DNA from: Pseudomonas siliginis
GTDB lineage: Bacteria; Pseudomonadota; Gammaproteobacteria; Pseudomonadales; Pseudomonadaceae
Length of the DNA: 64,000 nt
Assembly: GCF_019145195.1 (NCBI RefSeq)
Contig: NZ_JAHSTW010000005.1
Location: forward strand, 310,001 to 374,000
Reading direction: 5' to 3'
Both the position numbers and the translations under genes were made by a program. Positions 63,721-64,000 of the stretch are shown in pieces. Each line of letters begins with the position of its first letter. Positions within the stretch are counted from its first letter, which is position 1. The notes beneath the pieces are model-generated. The model searched no databases. It was given only the letters and a program-made list of their open reading frames with translations, and had not been told where the DNA came from.

Positions 63721-64000
63721 TTAGCGATGAGCCGTTTCTGGTTTGTGCGCCACGAAGCGCATCATCCACTCCGCAACCGTAGCGCCATGATGCTCCTGCT
63801 CTAGGCTCGCGACCCCCTTGCTGTAGATCTGCGAGCCCAGCGCTTCCTGGCGCAGATCGAGCAGCGCGCGCGAATAATCGTGAATGAATTCCGGGTGACC
63901 CTGGAAGCACAGCACTTGATCGTTGATGTGATAAGCCGCGAACGGGCAAAAATCGCTGGAGGCGATGACCGTGGCGTTTTCCGGTAGCTCGGTTACCTGA
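63721..64000 (-). CDS. Class I glutamine amidotransferase, C-terminal part (gene runs off the right edge)
   Basis: The reverse strand is open from the edge to TAA at 63721-63723. The visible 92 residues read ...ASSDFCPFAAYHINDQVLCFQGHPEFIHDYSRALL..., with the QGHPEF box carrying the catalytic histidine of class I amidotransferases; the cysteine nucleophile elbow lies outside. These stand-alone proteins are often annotated as GMP synthase-like or gamma-glutamyl-type; substrate cannot be told. Confidence 0.88.
   Translation of the reverse strand, partial: QVTELPENATVIASSDFCPFAAYHINDQVLCFQGHPEFIHDYSRALLDLRQEALGSQIYSKGVASLEQEHHGATVAEWMMRFVAHKPETAHR

Overview
The window is chromosomal DNA from a Pseudomonas of the fluorescens/koreensis kind. 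The gene order nasST - nitrate transporter - kinase/phosphatase - nirBD - assimilatory nitrate reductase - cobA - oprF - sigX - cmpX - crfX - cmaX - rraA - esterase - ppsA/ppsR matches, in mirror order, the PA1769-PA1786 block of P. aeruginosa as I remember it. Short palindromic REP doublets typical of the fluorescens group are scattered between genes. Codon use and high GC fit Pseudomonas except for about 52.8-55.9 kb, which is visibly AT-rich.

Layout. 0-6.1 kb: 5' part of a CHASE/PAS sensor, rlmKL, rmf, pyrD. 6.2-18.1 kb: assimilatory nitrate/nitrite regulon in three transcription units (nasST; transporter plus protein kinase/phosphatase; nirB-nirD-nitrate reductase-cobA). Each unit is preceded by a sigma-54-type promoter and a terminator-bearing leader of the kind read by the RNA-binding antiterminator NasT. 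18.1-23.8 kb: envelope-stress cluster oprF, sigX, cmpX, crfX, cmaX, rraA and an alpha/beta hydrolase. 23.9-27.3 kb: divergent ppsA/ppsR. 27.4-36.0 kb: 2-methylcitrate cycle operon (GntR regulator, prpB, prpC, acnD, prpF, prpD) with two REP doublets inside it. 36.3-39.4 kb: a three-gene retropepsin-like / inactive transglutaminase / ATP-grasp operon. 39.6-48.2 kb: pabB, thrH, cysH, an NCS1 transporter with a hydantoin/Asp-Glu racemase, LysR/SDR divergent pair, HAD phosphatase.

48.4-55.9 kb is the accessory centre: a 1624-residue Rhs protein with an ADP-ribosyltransferase-like C-terminal toxin, an overlapping candidate immunity gene, and then an AT-rich trail of orphan immunity-like genes, one frameshifted duplicate, and two short peptide remnants that look like the 3' ends of displaced toxin tips. 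55.9-60.7 kb: small proteins, tandem glycine-zipper proteins, a candidate small RNA, a LexA-controlled umuDC pair and tRNA-Ser(GGA). 60.9-64 kb: enoyl-CoA hydratase family gene, PlsC-like acyltransferase, CorA-type transporter and the C-terminal part of a class I glutamine amidotransferase.

The nitrate genes work together: NasS senses nitrate/nitrite and holds NasT; released NasT prevents leader termination; the transporter imports nitrate; nitrate reductase and NirBD reduce it to ammonium; CobA supplies the siroheme precursor for NirB. The most unusual material is the Rhs toxin/immunity graveyard, the matched set of three leaders (one carrying three hexaloop hairpins), a probable unannotated small RNA at 57.3 kb, and two architecturally distinct classes of REP doublet.
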